This document shows, in pieces, positions 1 through 8,973 of a stretch of 64,000 nucleotides of DNA. The notes under the pieces were generated by a model that saw only the letters and a program-made list of their open reading frames with translations, was not told the origin of the DNA and ran no database searches. Origin of the DNA: Caryophanales bacterium (GTDB lineage: Bacteria > Bacillota > Bacilli > Bacillales > Amphibacillaceae); NCBI GenBank assembly GCA_029257405.1, contig JARIBO010000017.1, forward strand, positions 1-64,000. The letters run 5' to 3'. Positions within the stretch are counted from its first letter, which is position 1; each line of letters starts with the position of its first letter. A program made the position numbers and the translations under genes.

Positions 1-49
1 AATTTTGAATAATGTGAATATTCAGTCGGAGCGAAAAGGAGTAATAAAT

Positions 50-640
50 ATGACATTAAAATTACAAGGAGTCATCCTTGCAGGAGGAGAATCTCGCAGG
101 TTTGGTTCTCCAAAAGCTTTTGTAGAAAAAGATGGCTTGCCATTTTTTCATTACTCTATCCTAGCTTTAGAACCTTTTGTGTCTTCTATTCTCCTTGTGA
201 CGAATCCTAAGTTAGAGGATTTATTTAAACAAGAGGGTGAAAATATTACGCTTGTAATAGATCATAAAAAATATGCAGGTCAAGGTCCACTTGCTGGTAT
301 ATATACAGCAATGGAAACAGTTGAAGCTAGTTGGTACGTTGTGATTCCTATCGATGTACCATTTATGGAACCTCAAGTAATTCAAGAACTTATAAAGTAC
401 ATAGATTTAGAAGTTGATGCAATTGTTCCTACGATTTCAGGTAAAGTAGAACCACTTATCTCTATTTATAATTATTCGATGAAAGAAGCAATTAAAAATC
501 AATTAGATAAGGGAAAACGAGCAGTTCATCAATTGTTAAAAACAAGCAAAGTTAAGTATGTTCCAATGGATAATGAGAAGTATTTCGTAAACATAAACGA
601 CCGCGTGGAATTTCAAAAATGGATAAAAAATGATAATTGA
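50..640 (+). CDS. mobA: Molybdenum cofactor guanylyltransferase MobA
   Basis: Predicted to transfer GMP from GTP to molybdopterin, giving the guanine dinucleotide cofactor used by DMSO-reductase-family enzymes such as the one encoded at 4673. The N-terminal nucleotide-binding signature LAGGESRRFG-PKA lies at residues 10-23, GPLAGIYTAM follows at about 79-88 and PIDVPF at 100-105, all typical of MobA. The length of 196 residues is usual. The ATG at 50 is chosen because AAAGGAG precedes it at the right distance; the frame is open to the window edge, so a longer start at TTG 5 is possible but lacks a ribosome site. The next gene's ribosome site overlaps this stop codon, which indicates one operon with moaB-modA-modB. 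The family call is secure. Confidence 0.93.
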   Translation: MTLKLQGVILAGGESRRFGSPKAFVEKDGLPFFHYSILALEPFVSSILLVTNPKLEDLFKQEGENITLVIDHKKYAGQGPLAGIYTAMETVEASWYVVIPIDVPFMEPQVIQELIKYIDLEVDAIVPTISGKVEPLISIYNYSMKEAIKNQLDKGKRAVHQLLKTSKVKYVPMDNEKYFVNINDRVEFQKWIKNDN

Positions 641-651
641 GGAGGGAAGAA

Positions 652-1191
652 ATGTCGAAACACCACAAACATCATGACAAAGGAAGATCGGTCAAAGTAA
701 CGTGTGCGGTAATAACAGTTAGTGACACGCGTAATAAAGAAACAGACAAAAGTGGTAAATTAATACATGAATTACTTGAGAGTAAAAATCATCAAGTAAA
801 CATGTATGAAATTATTCCAGATGACAAAGAAACAATTGCAGGTACAGTAGAAAAAGCAATAAACAATGAAACAATCCAAGCAGTTATTGTAAATGGCGGT
901 ACAGGTATCTCTTACCGTGATGTAACAATTGAATCGGTCCAACCATTATTAGATAAAGAGTTACCAGGATTTGGTGAACTATTTCGTTACTTAAGCTATG
1001 AATACGATATTGGAAGTTCGAGTATGATGTCACGCGCAATAGGTGGGGTAGCAAATCACCGGATTGTTTTTGCAATGCCAGGTTCGTCAGGTGCCGTAAA
1101 GCTTGCCATGGAAAAACTTATTTTACCTGAACTTGGACATACAGTAGTAGAAATAAATAAAGATTTAAAAAACGCAAAGGATGAAGAGTAA
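652..1191 (+). CDS. moaB: Molybdopterin biosynthesis protein MoaB (MogA/MoaB family)
   Basis: MoaB/MogA proteins adenylylate molybdopterin before molybdenum insertion. The 179-residue protein shows the family signatures SDTR near residue 24, NGGTGISYRD at 81-90, a long MoCF-domain core and MPGS at 142-145. The N-terminus is rich in His and Lys (HHKHH), a common but functionally unclear extension in Firmicutes. ATG 652 is preferred over the in-frame TTG at 637 because GAGGAGGG sits just before it. The ribosome site overlaps the mobA stop, and the last base of the stop codon is the first base of the modA start, so translation of the three genes is probably coupled. Confidence 0.93.
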   Translation: MSKHHKHHDKGRSVKVTCAVITVSDTRNKETDKSGKLIHELLESKNHQVNMYEIIPDDKETIAGTVEKAINNETIQAVIVNGGTGISYRDVTIESVQPLLDKELPGFGELFRYLSYEYDIGSSSMMSRAIGGVANHRIVFAMPGSSGAVKLAMEKLILPELGHTVVEINKDLKNAKDEE

Positions 1192-1979
1192 TGAGATATG
1201 TCACATTTATAAGTATATTGTGCTTACTTATTATTACAGGCTGTAGTCAATCCACTGATAACAGCGACCAAAATATTGAGCTTAGCGTTTCAGCTGCTGC
1301 AAGTATGACAGAGAGTTTATTAGAGTTAAAAGAAACGTTTGAAGCAGATCACCCTGAAATAAAAATAACTTATAATTTTGGTGGATCAGGAACCTTGCGT
1401 AAACAAATTGAACAAGGTGCGCCAGTTGATTTGTTTTTTTCAGCATCCAAAACAGATTATGAAGAATTAGAAGCGGCTGATAAAGTAGATCAAGGATCGA
1501 TTATTTTTACAAATAATTTAGTCATGGTTTCATCGAGTGAGTCAGGATTTAATTCGTTTGAAGATTTTTACGAATCTGATAAAAAAATGGCTATTGGAAC
1601 CCCAGATGCTGTACCTGTAGGTTCTTACGCTAAGCAAGCGCTTGAAAAAATGGATGTCTGGGAAGCGTTACAAGGCAGATTAGTTTTAACAAAAGATGTA
1701 CAACAAGTTGTAACTTATGTGACAGACGGTGTTGTAAGTGCAGGTATGGTTTATGAAAGTGATTTAAATAGATTAGAAAACATTCATGTGCTTGAAACAA
1801 TAGATCCTAGTTATCATTCACCTATTGAATATTTTATTGCATCAATTCAACCAGGTCATAATCAAAGTAAAGAAGAAAGTGCCGCAGTAGATCTGTTTTA
1901 TGAATATGCACAAAATGAAACAAGTATGAAGCTGTTTGAAAGTTATGGTTTCGAAACAGAAAATAAGGCGAAAGAATAA
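1191..1979 (+). CDS. modA: Molybdate-binding lipoprotein ModA
   Basis: This is the extracytoplasmic molybdate-binding component of an ABC importer. The first 18 residues form a lipoprotein signal peptide with the lipobox ITGC, the lipidated Cys being residue 18. The mature part starts with a Ser/Asp/Gln-rich linker, then the ModA-type segment with SAAASM (a molybdate-contact region in this family), a Gly-rich GGSGTL segment and a VPVGSYA motif. The length of 262 residues is typical. The start overlaps the moaB stop by one base (TAATG), and the stop overlaps modB in the same way. Family members can also bind tungstate; the sequence does not separate the two. Confidence 0.93.
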   Translation: MRYVTFISILCLLIITGCSQSTDNSDQNIELSVSAAASMTESLLELKETFEADHPEIKITYNFGGSGTLRKQIEQGAPVDLFFSASKTDYEELEAADKVDQGSIIFTNNLVMVSSSESGFNSFEDFYESDKKMAIGTPDAVPVGSYAKQALEKMDVWEALQGRLVLTKDVQQVVTYVTDGVVSAGMVYESDLNRLENIHVLETIDPSYHSPIEYFIASIQPGHNQSKEESAAVDLFYEYAQNETSMKLFESYGFETENKAKE

Positions 1980-2638
1980 TGGAAGGTTTTTGGTTTCCAG
2001 TCCAACTATCATTAATAGTGGCAACTGTTGCAACTTTGATTACTTTTATACTGAGCATATTTGCAGCATACTGGTTAACGACAAAAAAAGTTAAAGGAAA
2101 AGCAATCCTTGAAACTATTTTTTTCTTGCCACTTGTTTTGCCGCCTACCGTAATTGGTTTTATCTTAATTATTATTTTTGGTAACAATAGTTTTGTAGGG
2201 CAAACAATTGAAAGAATTACAGGAAGTAGCGTACTATTTACCGTTCCGGCTGCAATGATTGCTGCTTCTGTTGTTGCCTTTCCGCTCATGTATCAGTCTA
2301 TTAAGACAGGCTTTTTATCTGTTGATGATAATATTATCGGAGCTGCAAAAGTGGACGGAGCATCAAACTCAAAAATATTAATTTTTATTATTATTCCTTT
2401 AGCTTTTAGGTCTATTGTAACGGGTGTCGTATTAAGTTTTACAAGAGCATTTGGTGAATTTGGAGCAACACTGATGTTTGCTGGGAATATTCCTGGAAAA
2501 ACGCAAACAATTCCAACAGCCATTTATTTTGCACTTGAATCGGGCCAAACAAATCTCGCTTGGTATTATGTCATCCTTAGTATTAGTTTTTCATTTATTC
2601 TTTTATTGCTAATTAATCGGACAAATAAAACTAAGTAA
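1979..2638 (+). CDS. modB: Molybdate ABC transporter permease ModB
   Basis: This is the membrane channel of the molybdate importer, with 219 residues and five to six hydrophobic segments. The inner-membrane-permease EAA-type motif is seen as GAAKVDGAS near residues 121-129, followed by FTRAFGEFGAT at about 154-164, which is characteristic of ModB and CysT/W-type permeases. The ATG overlaps the modA stop. The usual third gene modC (ATPase) does not follow; a terminator comes right after. Either modC lies upstream of this window or the permease uses an ATPase encoded elsewhere, as in Bacillus subtilis, where modAB are also found without modC. Confidence 0.92.
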   Translation: MEGFWFPVQLSLIVATVATLITFILSIFAAYWLTTKKVKGKAILETIFFLPLVLPPTVIGFILIIIFGNNSFVGQTIERITGSSVLFTVPAAMIAASVVAFPLMYQSIKTGFLSVDDNIIGAAKVDGASNSKILIFIIIPLAFRSIVTGVVLSFTRAFGEFGATLMFAGNIPGKTQTIPTAIYFALESGQTNLAWYYVILSISFSFILLLLINRTNKTK

Positions 2639-2664
2639 AATCGTATTATACATATTAATTATCT

Positions 2665-2694
2665 AAGTTAGCCTAAAAAAAGGCTAACTTTTTT
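2665..2694 (+). terminator. Rho-independent terminator of mobA-moaB-modA-modB
   Basis: A ten-base stem, AAGTTAGCCT pairing with AGGCTAACTT, is separated by a short A-rich loop and followed by a T run. It lies 26 bases after modB and closes the molybdate operon. Confidence 0.85.
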
Positions 2695-2889
2695 GTGGAT
2701 TTTAAACATGTCTTTTATGTGTCTCAAATAAAAGGAGAATTAGTGACTAATCAGTTAGACAATAGCTAGTTCATTTAAGATTTGCTAAAGTAAAACTTAT
2801 AGAAGTAAGTAAAGTAAAGCACTTAGAACTTATTTTTAAAACTAAAACGCTATTAATTATGAATTAAAATATTGGAGGAAAGATATTAT

Positions 2890-4431
2890 ATGAAATTATC
2901 AGTAAATAAAGCACTACTTTCTATCCCATTATATCAACTGACATTTATAACGCCATTTCCAAAAGAAGAGCTTTATTACAATCACATAGTTAAATCAATA
3001 TCTGATATTAAACAGAACCAACAGACATTACTTATAATTGATACAAAGAAAGAGTGGGAGCAATTTAATAATGAAAAGACTGCACATCAGTTAATTCAAA
3101 ATTCTGATTTAAGTGCAATTGTCATCTCTAAAAAAGCGAATAATCAACTAAAAGATGATGTATTAAGCCTCTACTTGGAATGTCAAATTCCAATTATTCA
3201 TGTAGCAGATGATAAAATAATCGTTAATTTCGAACGAGAATTTATAGATGTTTGTTTCTATAGTAACTTAAGCGTAGAATTAGATGGGTTTTATAAACGC
3301 GGGTTTATGAATATCGCTACTAATTTGTCGCTTGCATTTAATACGCCTTTCATTATTTTGGATGAAAATGAAAAGCTATTACATCACACTGGCACTGATA
3401 AAGAGCTTGATACGTTTTTTCGGTGGTTTAATGAACAAAAAACAATCAATAAAAAGAATCAGCAAAATTCATTTGAACAATATATCATCACAAGCAATGG
3501 TCACAAACAATTAATATTATTTGCATCAACTCATTTAGTTGCTTGGCAAAAAAATATGATTGATAAATTTACTGGATTTACCGCAGTTCTATTCCAAACA
3601 GAAGAAGTTGTTCAAAAACAAAATGAAGCATTTAAAGAATTTTTTATTTATGAATTACTTTGCCGGAAATTTGAATCAAAAACGTCACTGATTAAACAAG
3701 GAAAAACTTGGGGATTGAATTTAGAAAAACCACATCATTTATTACTTATCGATATCGAAACGTCTTCTGGCGAACTTGTGGATGATAGTAAGTTACTTGA
3801 TGAAATAATCCTTCACTTAGAGACACAAATGTCTAAAAAAACTGAAAACTTAATTATTTTACCATTTCAAAAACATATTGTTGTCTTAGTAGAAGATGAA
3901 AAAGGTGATGTTTTAAATAATAACACTTCATTAAATATCGCAAATTGGATTGAAGCAGAGATTTCTAAATCATTTCCCAATTACTCACCACACATTGGAA
4001 TCGGTAAATGGTATGTTGATACAATCGATCTCGATAAAAGTTTTGAAGAAGCTAAAATAGCAATTCAATTCGGTAGAGTATGGTTTGAAAATAATCGCGT
4101 ATATTATATGCATGATCTTGGTGTACTTCATCTATTATTCAGTGTTGAAGGTGAGCTCTTACAAACTTTTTGCGAAGAAAATCTAACGCAGTTAATTAAT
4201 AGTGACCAGAAGCAAGGTACGGAATATCTTAAAACATTGAAAGTCTATTTTCAATATAATGGAATCATTAATGATGTTTCAGAAGTATTATTTATTCACC
4301 CAAACACATTAAGAATGCGCTTAAATAAAATAGAACAAATAATGGATATTGATAGACAAAACCTTGAACATTTATTAACTCTTATGGTTGCAGTAAAAAT
4401 ATATTACTCATTTTATGTAACAATTGGGTGA
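2890..4431 (+). CDS. PucR/CdaR-family transcriptional regulator
   Basis: This is a likely DNA-binding regulator of the molybdoenzyme operon that follows in the same direction. The C-terminal 60 residues match the PucR-type helix-turn-helix (SEVLFIHPNTLRMRLNKIEQ), the N-terminal half resembles the PucR purine-regulator sensor domain, and a GGDEF-like/CdaR middle region is plausible. It has 513 residues from ATG 2890; GGAGG at 2874-2878 serves this start, and the TTG at 2872 overlaps that site and is unlikely. Family members sense small metabolites and mostly activate neighbouring genes. No ligand can be read from the sequence. Its position between molybdate uptake and the reductase makes the reductase substrate or the redox state a reasonable guess, but this is inference. 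Confidence 0.8.
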   Translation: MKLSVNKALLSIPLYQLTFITPFPKEELYYNHIVKSISDIKQNQQTLLIIDTKKEWEQFNNEKTAHQLIQNSDLSAIVISKKANNQLKDDVLSLYLECQIPIIHVADDKIIVNFEREFIDVCFYSNLSVELDGFYKRGFMNIATNLSLAFNTPFIILDENEKLLHHTGTDKELDTFFRWFNEQKTINKKNQQNSFEQYIITSNGHKQLILFASTHLVAWQKNMIDKFTGFTAVLFQTEEVVQKQNEAFKEFFIYELLCRKFESKTSLIKQGKTWGLNLEKPHHLLLIDIETSSGELVDDSKLLDEIILHLETQMSKKTENLIILPFQKHIVVLVEDEKGDVLNNNTSLNIANWIEAEISKSFPNYSPHIGIGKWYVDTIDLDKSFEEAKIAIQFGRVWFENNRVYYMHDLGVLHLLFSVEGELLQTFCEENLTQLINSDQKQGTEYLKTLKVYFQYNGIINDVSEVLFIHPNTLRMRLNKIEQIMDIDRQNLEHLLTLMVAVKIYYSFYVTIG

Positions 4432-4502
4432 GATAATCATTCTCATTGGCCATTAGTTGTCCATAATTCATTGAATGTTCATTTTTGAATAAGAATTTAA
4501 AA

Positions 4503-4587
4503 GGATAGTGTTAACCATCCACTGTCTATAAGCGTAAATAATGGTATGTTCAACACTTCACAAGCGAAGTCAAAGGCTTCATACTAA
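4503..4587 (+). promoter_or_regulatory. Candidate structured 5' leader of the molybdoenzyme operon
   Basis: The 241-base gap before the catalytic subunit contains two strong inverted repeats. The first pairs 4503-4510 with 4520-4527 (GGATAGTG with CACTGTCT, with G-U pairs). The second has an outer stem GTATG 4544-4548 with CATAC 4580-4584 and an inner hairpin ACTTC 4555-4559 with GAAGT 4566-4570. GAAG 4566-4569 can alternatively pair with CTTC 4577-4580, so two exclusive folds are possible. There is no T run, so this is not a simple terminator. I do not recognise it as the known Moco riboswitch. Confidence 0.35.
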
Positions 4588-4672
4588 AGGAAGAGTAAAA
4601 ACTAAAGTTACTAACGTTCTTATATTTTATTAAATTATTGTGAATCATAAAAGTAATTTAGGGGGTTTCATA

Positions 4673-7045
4673 ATGAGTATTTCAAGAAGAGATTTTATTA
4701 AAGCAGGAGTAGCTGGAACGACAGCGCTAGGTTTAACGAGTCCGCTAATTAAACGTAAATGGTTTCAAGTTGCTGCTAAAGATGAAAAAACATTTGAAGA
4801 AGAAAAAGAAAAGTTTACTTACCATACACCTAACTGTGGAGGGCGTTGTGCCTTTATATGTACAGTTCGAGACGGTAGGTTGTCGTTAATTGAACCAAAT
4901 ACTTGGGCAGATAATAGATTTTCAACGATTTGTCTAAAAGGTTTAAGTGAAGTGGAACGAGTTTATAGCCCAGATCGTCTTCAAACACCACTTAAACGAG
5001 TTGGAAAAAGAGGAGAAGGAAAATTTGTTCCGATTTCTTGGGATGAAGCTCTTACAACTGTTGCAGATAATCTTAAAGACTCAATTGATCAACACGGTGG
5101 AGAATCAGTTTTAATAAGTTTATCAAGTGGAGTAGAGCACGATTACAAATTTTTAAATACGCTATTAGGAACACAATGGGTATGTGAACAAGGTATTGAT
5201 ATTGGTGCTGCTAATGGACTTGAAAAATGTATCGGTGGTAATGTCTATGCTTATATCCAAAACGAAATAACTGACTGGGTTAACTCAAATACAGTTATTA
5301 TGTTAGGTTGTAATTTGCTTGAAACGACAATTACTGACTCAAAGTTCTTTTTTGAAGCGCAAGAAGGTGGAACAAAGATAATTTCTGTTGATCCAAATTA
5401 TTCAACAACTGTTTCTAAATCAGATCAATGGATTCCAATTCAACCAGGTACAGATGGCGCTTTATTACTTGGAATGATTAGCGTCATTCTCAAAGAAAAA
5501 GATTGGTATGATAAAGAATATTTAGTTAAAAATTCAACATTCCCATTTTTAATCAGAGAAGATAATCAACAATTACTTCGTTTAAATGGTGAAAAAGATG
5601 ATGTAGATAAAAACCCTCAATTGATTTGGGATGAAACAAGTAATTCAGCAAAGCCATTTAATGAAAAAGGTATCAAACCAGCACTAGAAGGAGAGTTTAC
5701 AGTTGATGGCGTAAAGGTAAAGACTGTATTTACAGCATTAAAAGAAAACCAAAAACAATATACACTCAAATGGGCTGCAGAAAAAACTGACATAGAAGAA
5801 GATGTCATTTATGAACTTGCTAAAGAATATGCAACAGGTGGACCTGCAGTTCTTGGTTGGGGTTTTGGTGGTTTAGATAAGTTATCAAATGCTGACGTTG
5901 TCGGACATGCTGGAGCAATACTAGCGACTTTAACTGGAAATCTTGGACGAATTGGTGGTTCAGTAGGAGCGCTAACGCACCATGCTGCTGCGTGGAATGC
6001 GGAACTTAATCCATGGACATTCCCAAAAAAATTCGAAAGTACACCTCTTGAAATGCCAACATCAGATATGAGAGAAAAAGATAGTTCAGTTAAAGCTGTT
6101 ATTAACGTTGGTAATACGTTACAGCAACACTTTGCAAATCTTCATAAAACAGAAGAGTGGATTGATGAGTTAGATTTCATCTTAACGATTGATCCTTTCC
6201 ATAACACAAGTGTTAATTATTCTGACATTGTACTTCCAGCAGGAACGGCTTTTGAAAGTGAACACGAGATTGTAAATATGCAAATCAATCGTTCACACGT
6301 TTTGCTTTCAGAAAGTGTCATTGAACCATTACATGAAAGTAAGTCAGATTTCCAAATCGAGCATGAGTTACTCGCAAAATTTGGACTAGATAAGCATTTA
6401 CCAAAAACACCAGCAGAGCGTATCGATCATTTGTTAGATTCTGATGATCCTGCTTTAGATGGAATTAATGTAAAAACACTTAAAGAAAATAACTTTATTA
6501 TGAGATTAAATGTACCAGAAGAACCTTACCGAGGATTTATGGATCAAGTATATGACACACCAACTACTAAAATCGAAGTTTATACAGAAGATTTAGTAGA
6601 TTTTGATCAAGCTCTACCAAATTATGAAGATGCAACTGAAGTTTATGTAGGTAATCCTTTAATGGAAAAATATCCATTACAGTTTATCCAGTCGCGTTCA
6701 CGTTATCATGTTCATTCTCAATTTACGAATGTTGATTGGCTGACTCAGCTTGATGACGGTCCAAGACTTGATATTAACCCAATTGATGCAAAAGCTAGAG
6801 GTTTAAAAAACGGTGATACAATTGAAATATTCAATGACCGAGGTACATTTAAAGGAAAATGTAAATTTACAGAAGCAATGCGACCAGGCATGGTAAGAAT
6901 GCGTGAGGGTTGGTGGACGGAGCATATGATTGCTGGAAACTTACAGAACCTAACAAATGATACGTTTATCGACAGACATTATAAATTAACAAATGGACCT
7001 GTAATTCCATTTAATGATACTTTAGTTGAAGTAAAAAAGACCTAG
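4673..7045 (+). CDS. Molybdopterin-dependent oxidoreductase, DMSO reductase family, Tat-exported catalytic subunit
   Basis: This is the catalytic subunit (790 residues) of a respiratory molybdoenzyme. A twin-arginine signal SRRDFIK starts at residue 4, so the folded protein should be exported. An N-terminal 4Fe-4S site is formed by Cys55, Cys59, Cys63 and Cys87 (CGGRCAFIC then C). The molybdopterin-binding core follows, and the dinucleotide-binding domain near the C-terminus includes QSRSRYHVHSQF. Manual alignment to DmsA around GIDIGAANGLEKCIGG places Asp176 at the Ser ligand position, so an Asp ligand is possible. ATG 4673 is chosen over GTG 4640 because AGGGGG precedes it and it gives a normal Tat signal. 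DmsA-, PsrA- and TtrA-like enzymes all fit; the substrate is unassigned. Confidence 0.85.
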   Translation: MSISRRDFIKAGVAGTTALGLTSPLIKRKWFQVAAKDEKTFEEEKEKFTYHTPNCGGRCAFICTVRDGRLSLIEPNTWADNRFSTICLKGLSEVERVYSPDRLQTPLKRVGKRGEGKFVPISWDEALTTVADNLKDSIDQHGGESVLISLSSGVEHDYKFLNTLLGTQWVCEQGIDIGAANGLEKCIGGNVYAYIQNEITDWVNSNTVIMLGCNLLETTITDSKFFFEAQEGGTKIISVDPNYSTTVSKSDQWIPIQPGTDGALLLGMISVILKEKDWYDKEYLVKNSTFPFLIREDNQQLLRLNGEKDDVDKNPQLIWDETSNSAKPFNEKGIKPALEGEFTVDGVKVKTVFTALKENQKQYTLKWAAEKTDIEEDVIYELAKEYATGGPAVLGWGFGGLDKLSNADVVGHAGAILATLTGNLGRIGGSVGALTHHAAAWNAELNPWTFPKKFESTPLEMPTSDMREKDSSVKAVINVGNTLQQHFANLHKTEEWIDELDFILTIDPFHNTSVNYSDIVLPAGTAFESEHEIVNMQINRSHVLLSESVIEPLHESKSDFQIEHELLAKFGLDKHLPKTPAERIDHLLDSDDPALDGINVKTLKENNFIMRLNVPEEPYRGFMDQVYDTPTTKIEVYTEDLVDFDQALPNYEDATEVYVGNPLMEKYPLQFIQSRSRYHVHSQFTNVDWLTQLDDGPRLDINPIDAKARGLKNGDTIEIFNDRGTFKGKCKFTEAMRPGMVRMREGWWTEHMIAGNLQNLTNDTFIDRHYKLTNGPVIPFNDTLVEVKKT

Positions 7046-7058
7046 GGGGTAAAAATTA

Positions 7059-7712
7059 ATGACTAAAATGGGAATGGTAATTGACTTAAATAGGTGTATG
7101 GGATGTCAAACATGTGTAATTGCTTGTAAAGTACAAAATAATGTACCAGACGGCATGCTTTGGAATAGAGTTTTAACCCAAGGTACAGAAGAAGTTGACG
7201 GAGTTATTGGAGTTTATCCAAACTTAAAGAAACAGTATGTTCCAGTATCTTGTCAACATTGTGAGAATGCACCATGTGTAAAGGTTTGTCCAGTTGAAGC
7301 GACCTACCGAGATGAAAATGGAAGAATTTTAATTGATTATGATACGTGTATAGGTTGTCGTTATTGTATGGCTGCTTGTCCTTATAACGTGCGTGTATTT
7401 AGATGGGAAGAAGCAGTTCAAAATCCTAACTTTAATTACGGTGATAGCCGAGTTCCAGAGCGTAAAGTAGGTATAGTTGAAAAGTGTACAATGTGTAAAG
7501 AGTTAACTGATGAAGGTAAAGAACCGAGGTGTGTTCAAACTTGTCCAGCTGAAGCGAGAATCTTTGGAGATCTAGATGATCCTGGAAGTTTAGTTAGCCG
7601 ACTGGTTCAAATGGAAAAAGCAGAAACATTATTACCAGAAAAAGGTACAGAGCCACAAGTTTATTACCTAGGTCTAAATGGGGGTCAAACACATTATGAC
7701 GAACAAAGCTAA
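7059..7712 (+). CDS. Four-cluster 4Fe-4S electron-transfer subunit (DmsB/NrfC type)
   Basis: This subunit would carry electrons between the NrfD-type membrane subunit and the catalytic subunit. Its 217 residues contain sixteen Cys in four cluster-binding groups: 13/16/19/23, 65/68/73/77, 97/100/103/107 and 143/146/158/162. This is the DmsB/PhsB/NrfC arrangement. No Tat signal is present, so it probably exits piggy-back on the catalytic subunit. It starts 13 bases after that gene with a good GGGGG ribosome site, and its 3' end overlaps the nrfD start by 17 bases. The order catalytic subunit, iron-sulfur subunit, anchor is the classic DmsABC/PsrABC layout. Confidence 0.92.
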   Translation: MTKMGMVIDLNRCMGCQTCVIACKVQNNVPDGMLWNRVLTQGTEEVDGVIGVYPNLKKQYVPVSCQHCENAPCVKVCPVEATYRDENGRILIDYDTCIGCRYCMAACPYNVRVFRWEEAVQNPNFNYGDSRVPERKVGIVEKCTMCKELTDEGKEPRCVQTCPAEARIFGDLDDPGSLVSRLVQMEKAETLLPEKGTEPQVYYLGLNGGQTHYDEQS

Positions 7713-8949
7713 ATTTAATCTTTCCATTGGAATACTTGGTGTATTAACATTAATTGGTTTTGGTGCATTAATTTATCAACTTATTAACGGTCTTGGTGTA
7801 ACAGGTATGAATAACACAGTTTCGTGGGGATTATACATTACGATGTTTATGTTTTTTGTAGGTTTATCAGCTGGTGGATTAATTGTATCTTCTTCTGCTA
7901 CTGTGTTTAATATCCCTGCGTTTAAAGTAGTAGCAAAGCCTGCTACGATACTTTCAACTGTTTGTATTATTATCGCAGGACTGTTTATAATGATTGACTT
8001 AGGGAGTCCATTTAGAACGTTTAACCTCCTGATAAATTCACAATTTAAATCACCACTGATGTGGGACGTAGTTGTTATTACGATATATTTAACTGTGAAC
8101 GTTTCTTATTTATATTTCTTAACGAGAGAAAACACAAACGAAAAAGTAATGAAAGTTTTATCAAGTATTGCATTACCTATTGCAATTTTAGTTCACTCAG
8201 TTACTGCGTGGATTTTCGGTTTACAAATTGCTCGTGACGGATGGCACAGTGCTCTAATGGCACCTTCATTTGTCGCCTCAGCACTCGATTCAGGACTTGC
8301 TATGCTTCTAATCGTTCTTGTTGCTTTAGCAGCACTTAAAGTGTTTATTGTCGATAAACAACTTATTAGAACATTAGCAGGTTTGCTCGTTGTGTTTGTT
8401 GCAGTTGATGCTTACTTTATTTTCTCTGAATTAATTACGATGTTTTACCCGCAAGAAGCGTCGACCATGCTTGTATTAAATGAAATGCTTTCAGGAACAA
8501 TGGCTCCATTTTTCTGGACACATATCATTTTAGGGTTTGTTATTCCACTTTCTATCTTGCTATTTAAGAAAAATCGAGCAAAAACTGGTTTAGTCGTATT
8601 TGCGTCAGCGTTAATTGTTATTGGCGTATTTTCTAAACGCGTTTGGTTACTATTTACATCATTTAGATTTCCAAATGTAACAGGTTCATCAGGTGTAACC
8701 TTTGGTAAATACACACCAAGCGATGATCCAGCAGTATTCAACAGTTTTTGGACGACACTCGGTGAATATTCACCTACTTTAATAGAGTTAACGATTACTG
8801 TAGGATTGATTTCATTTGGTGGAATTATGTTTCTAGTGTTAAGTCGATTGATACTTACAGATCCAAGCGAAGGAATGCTAACTGAAGAAAAACCAAGTAA
8901 AGAAAAACAAATTAAAGAAAAACCATTAACAGAAAACCCGGTCGTATAA
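7696..8949 (+). CDS. nrfD: NrfD/PsrC-family membrane subunit
   Basis: This is a polytopic membrane protein of 417 residues with about nine to ten hydrophobic helices, matching the NrfD/PsrC family that exchanges electrons with the quinone pool. The family-typical segment MIDLGSPFR occurs near residue 100, followed by SPLMWDVVV. The C-terminus ends in a soluble, charged tail with repeated KEKP-like units, which is not part of the core fold. ATG 7696 is preferred to ATG 7678, which lies further inside the preceding gene and lacks a ribosome site; GGGGG sits before 7696. Together with the two preceding genes it would form a complete quinol-linked reductase or quinone-linked dehydrogenase. Confidence 0.9.
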   Translation: MTNKAKFNLSIGILGVLTLIGFGALIYQLINGLGVTGMNNTVSWGLYITMFMFFVGLSAGGLIVSSSATVFNIPAFKVVAKPATILSTVCIIIAGLFIMIDLGSPFRTFNLLINSQFKSPLMWDVVVITIYLTVNVSYLYFLTRENTNEKVMKVLSSIALPIAILVHSVTAWIFGLQIARDGWHSALMAPSFVASALDSGLAMLLIVLVALAALKVFIVDKQLIRTLAGLLVVFVAVDAYFIFSELITMFYPQEASTMLVLNEMLSGTMAPFFWTHIILGFVIPLSILLFKKNRAKTGLVVFASALIVIGVFSKRVWLLFTSFRFPNVTGSSGVTFGKYTPSDDPAVFNSFWTTLGEYSPTLIELTITVGLISFGGIMFLVLSRLILTDPSEGMLTEEKPSKEKQIKEKPLTENPVV

Positions 8950-8973
8950 AACATGCTAAACAATAATTAAGTT

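Noticed and set aside
1..49. Possible end of a preceding gene or N-terminal extension of MobA
   Set aside because: One frame is open to the edge and another ends at TAA 10-12, but too little sequence is visible to support either.
1834..2289. Minus-strand frame opposite modA/modB
   Set aside because: Shadow of the molybdate transporter genes without independent support.
4503..4587. Rho-independent terminator after the PucR gene
   Set aside because: The stems are not followed by T runs, so simple termination is unlikely; kept as a candidate leader instead.
8445..8963. Long minus-strand frame opposite nrfD
   Set aside because: It is the antisense shadow of a strongly conserved membrane protein gene and has no ribosome site or family features.
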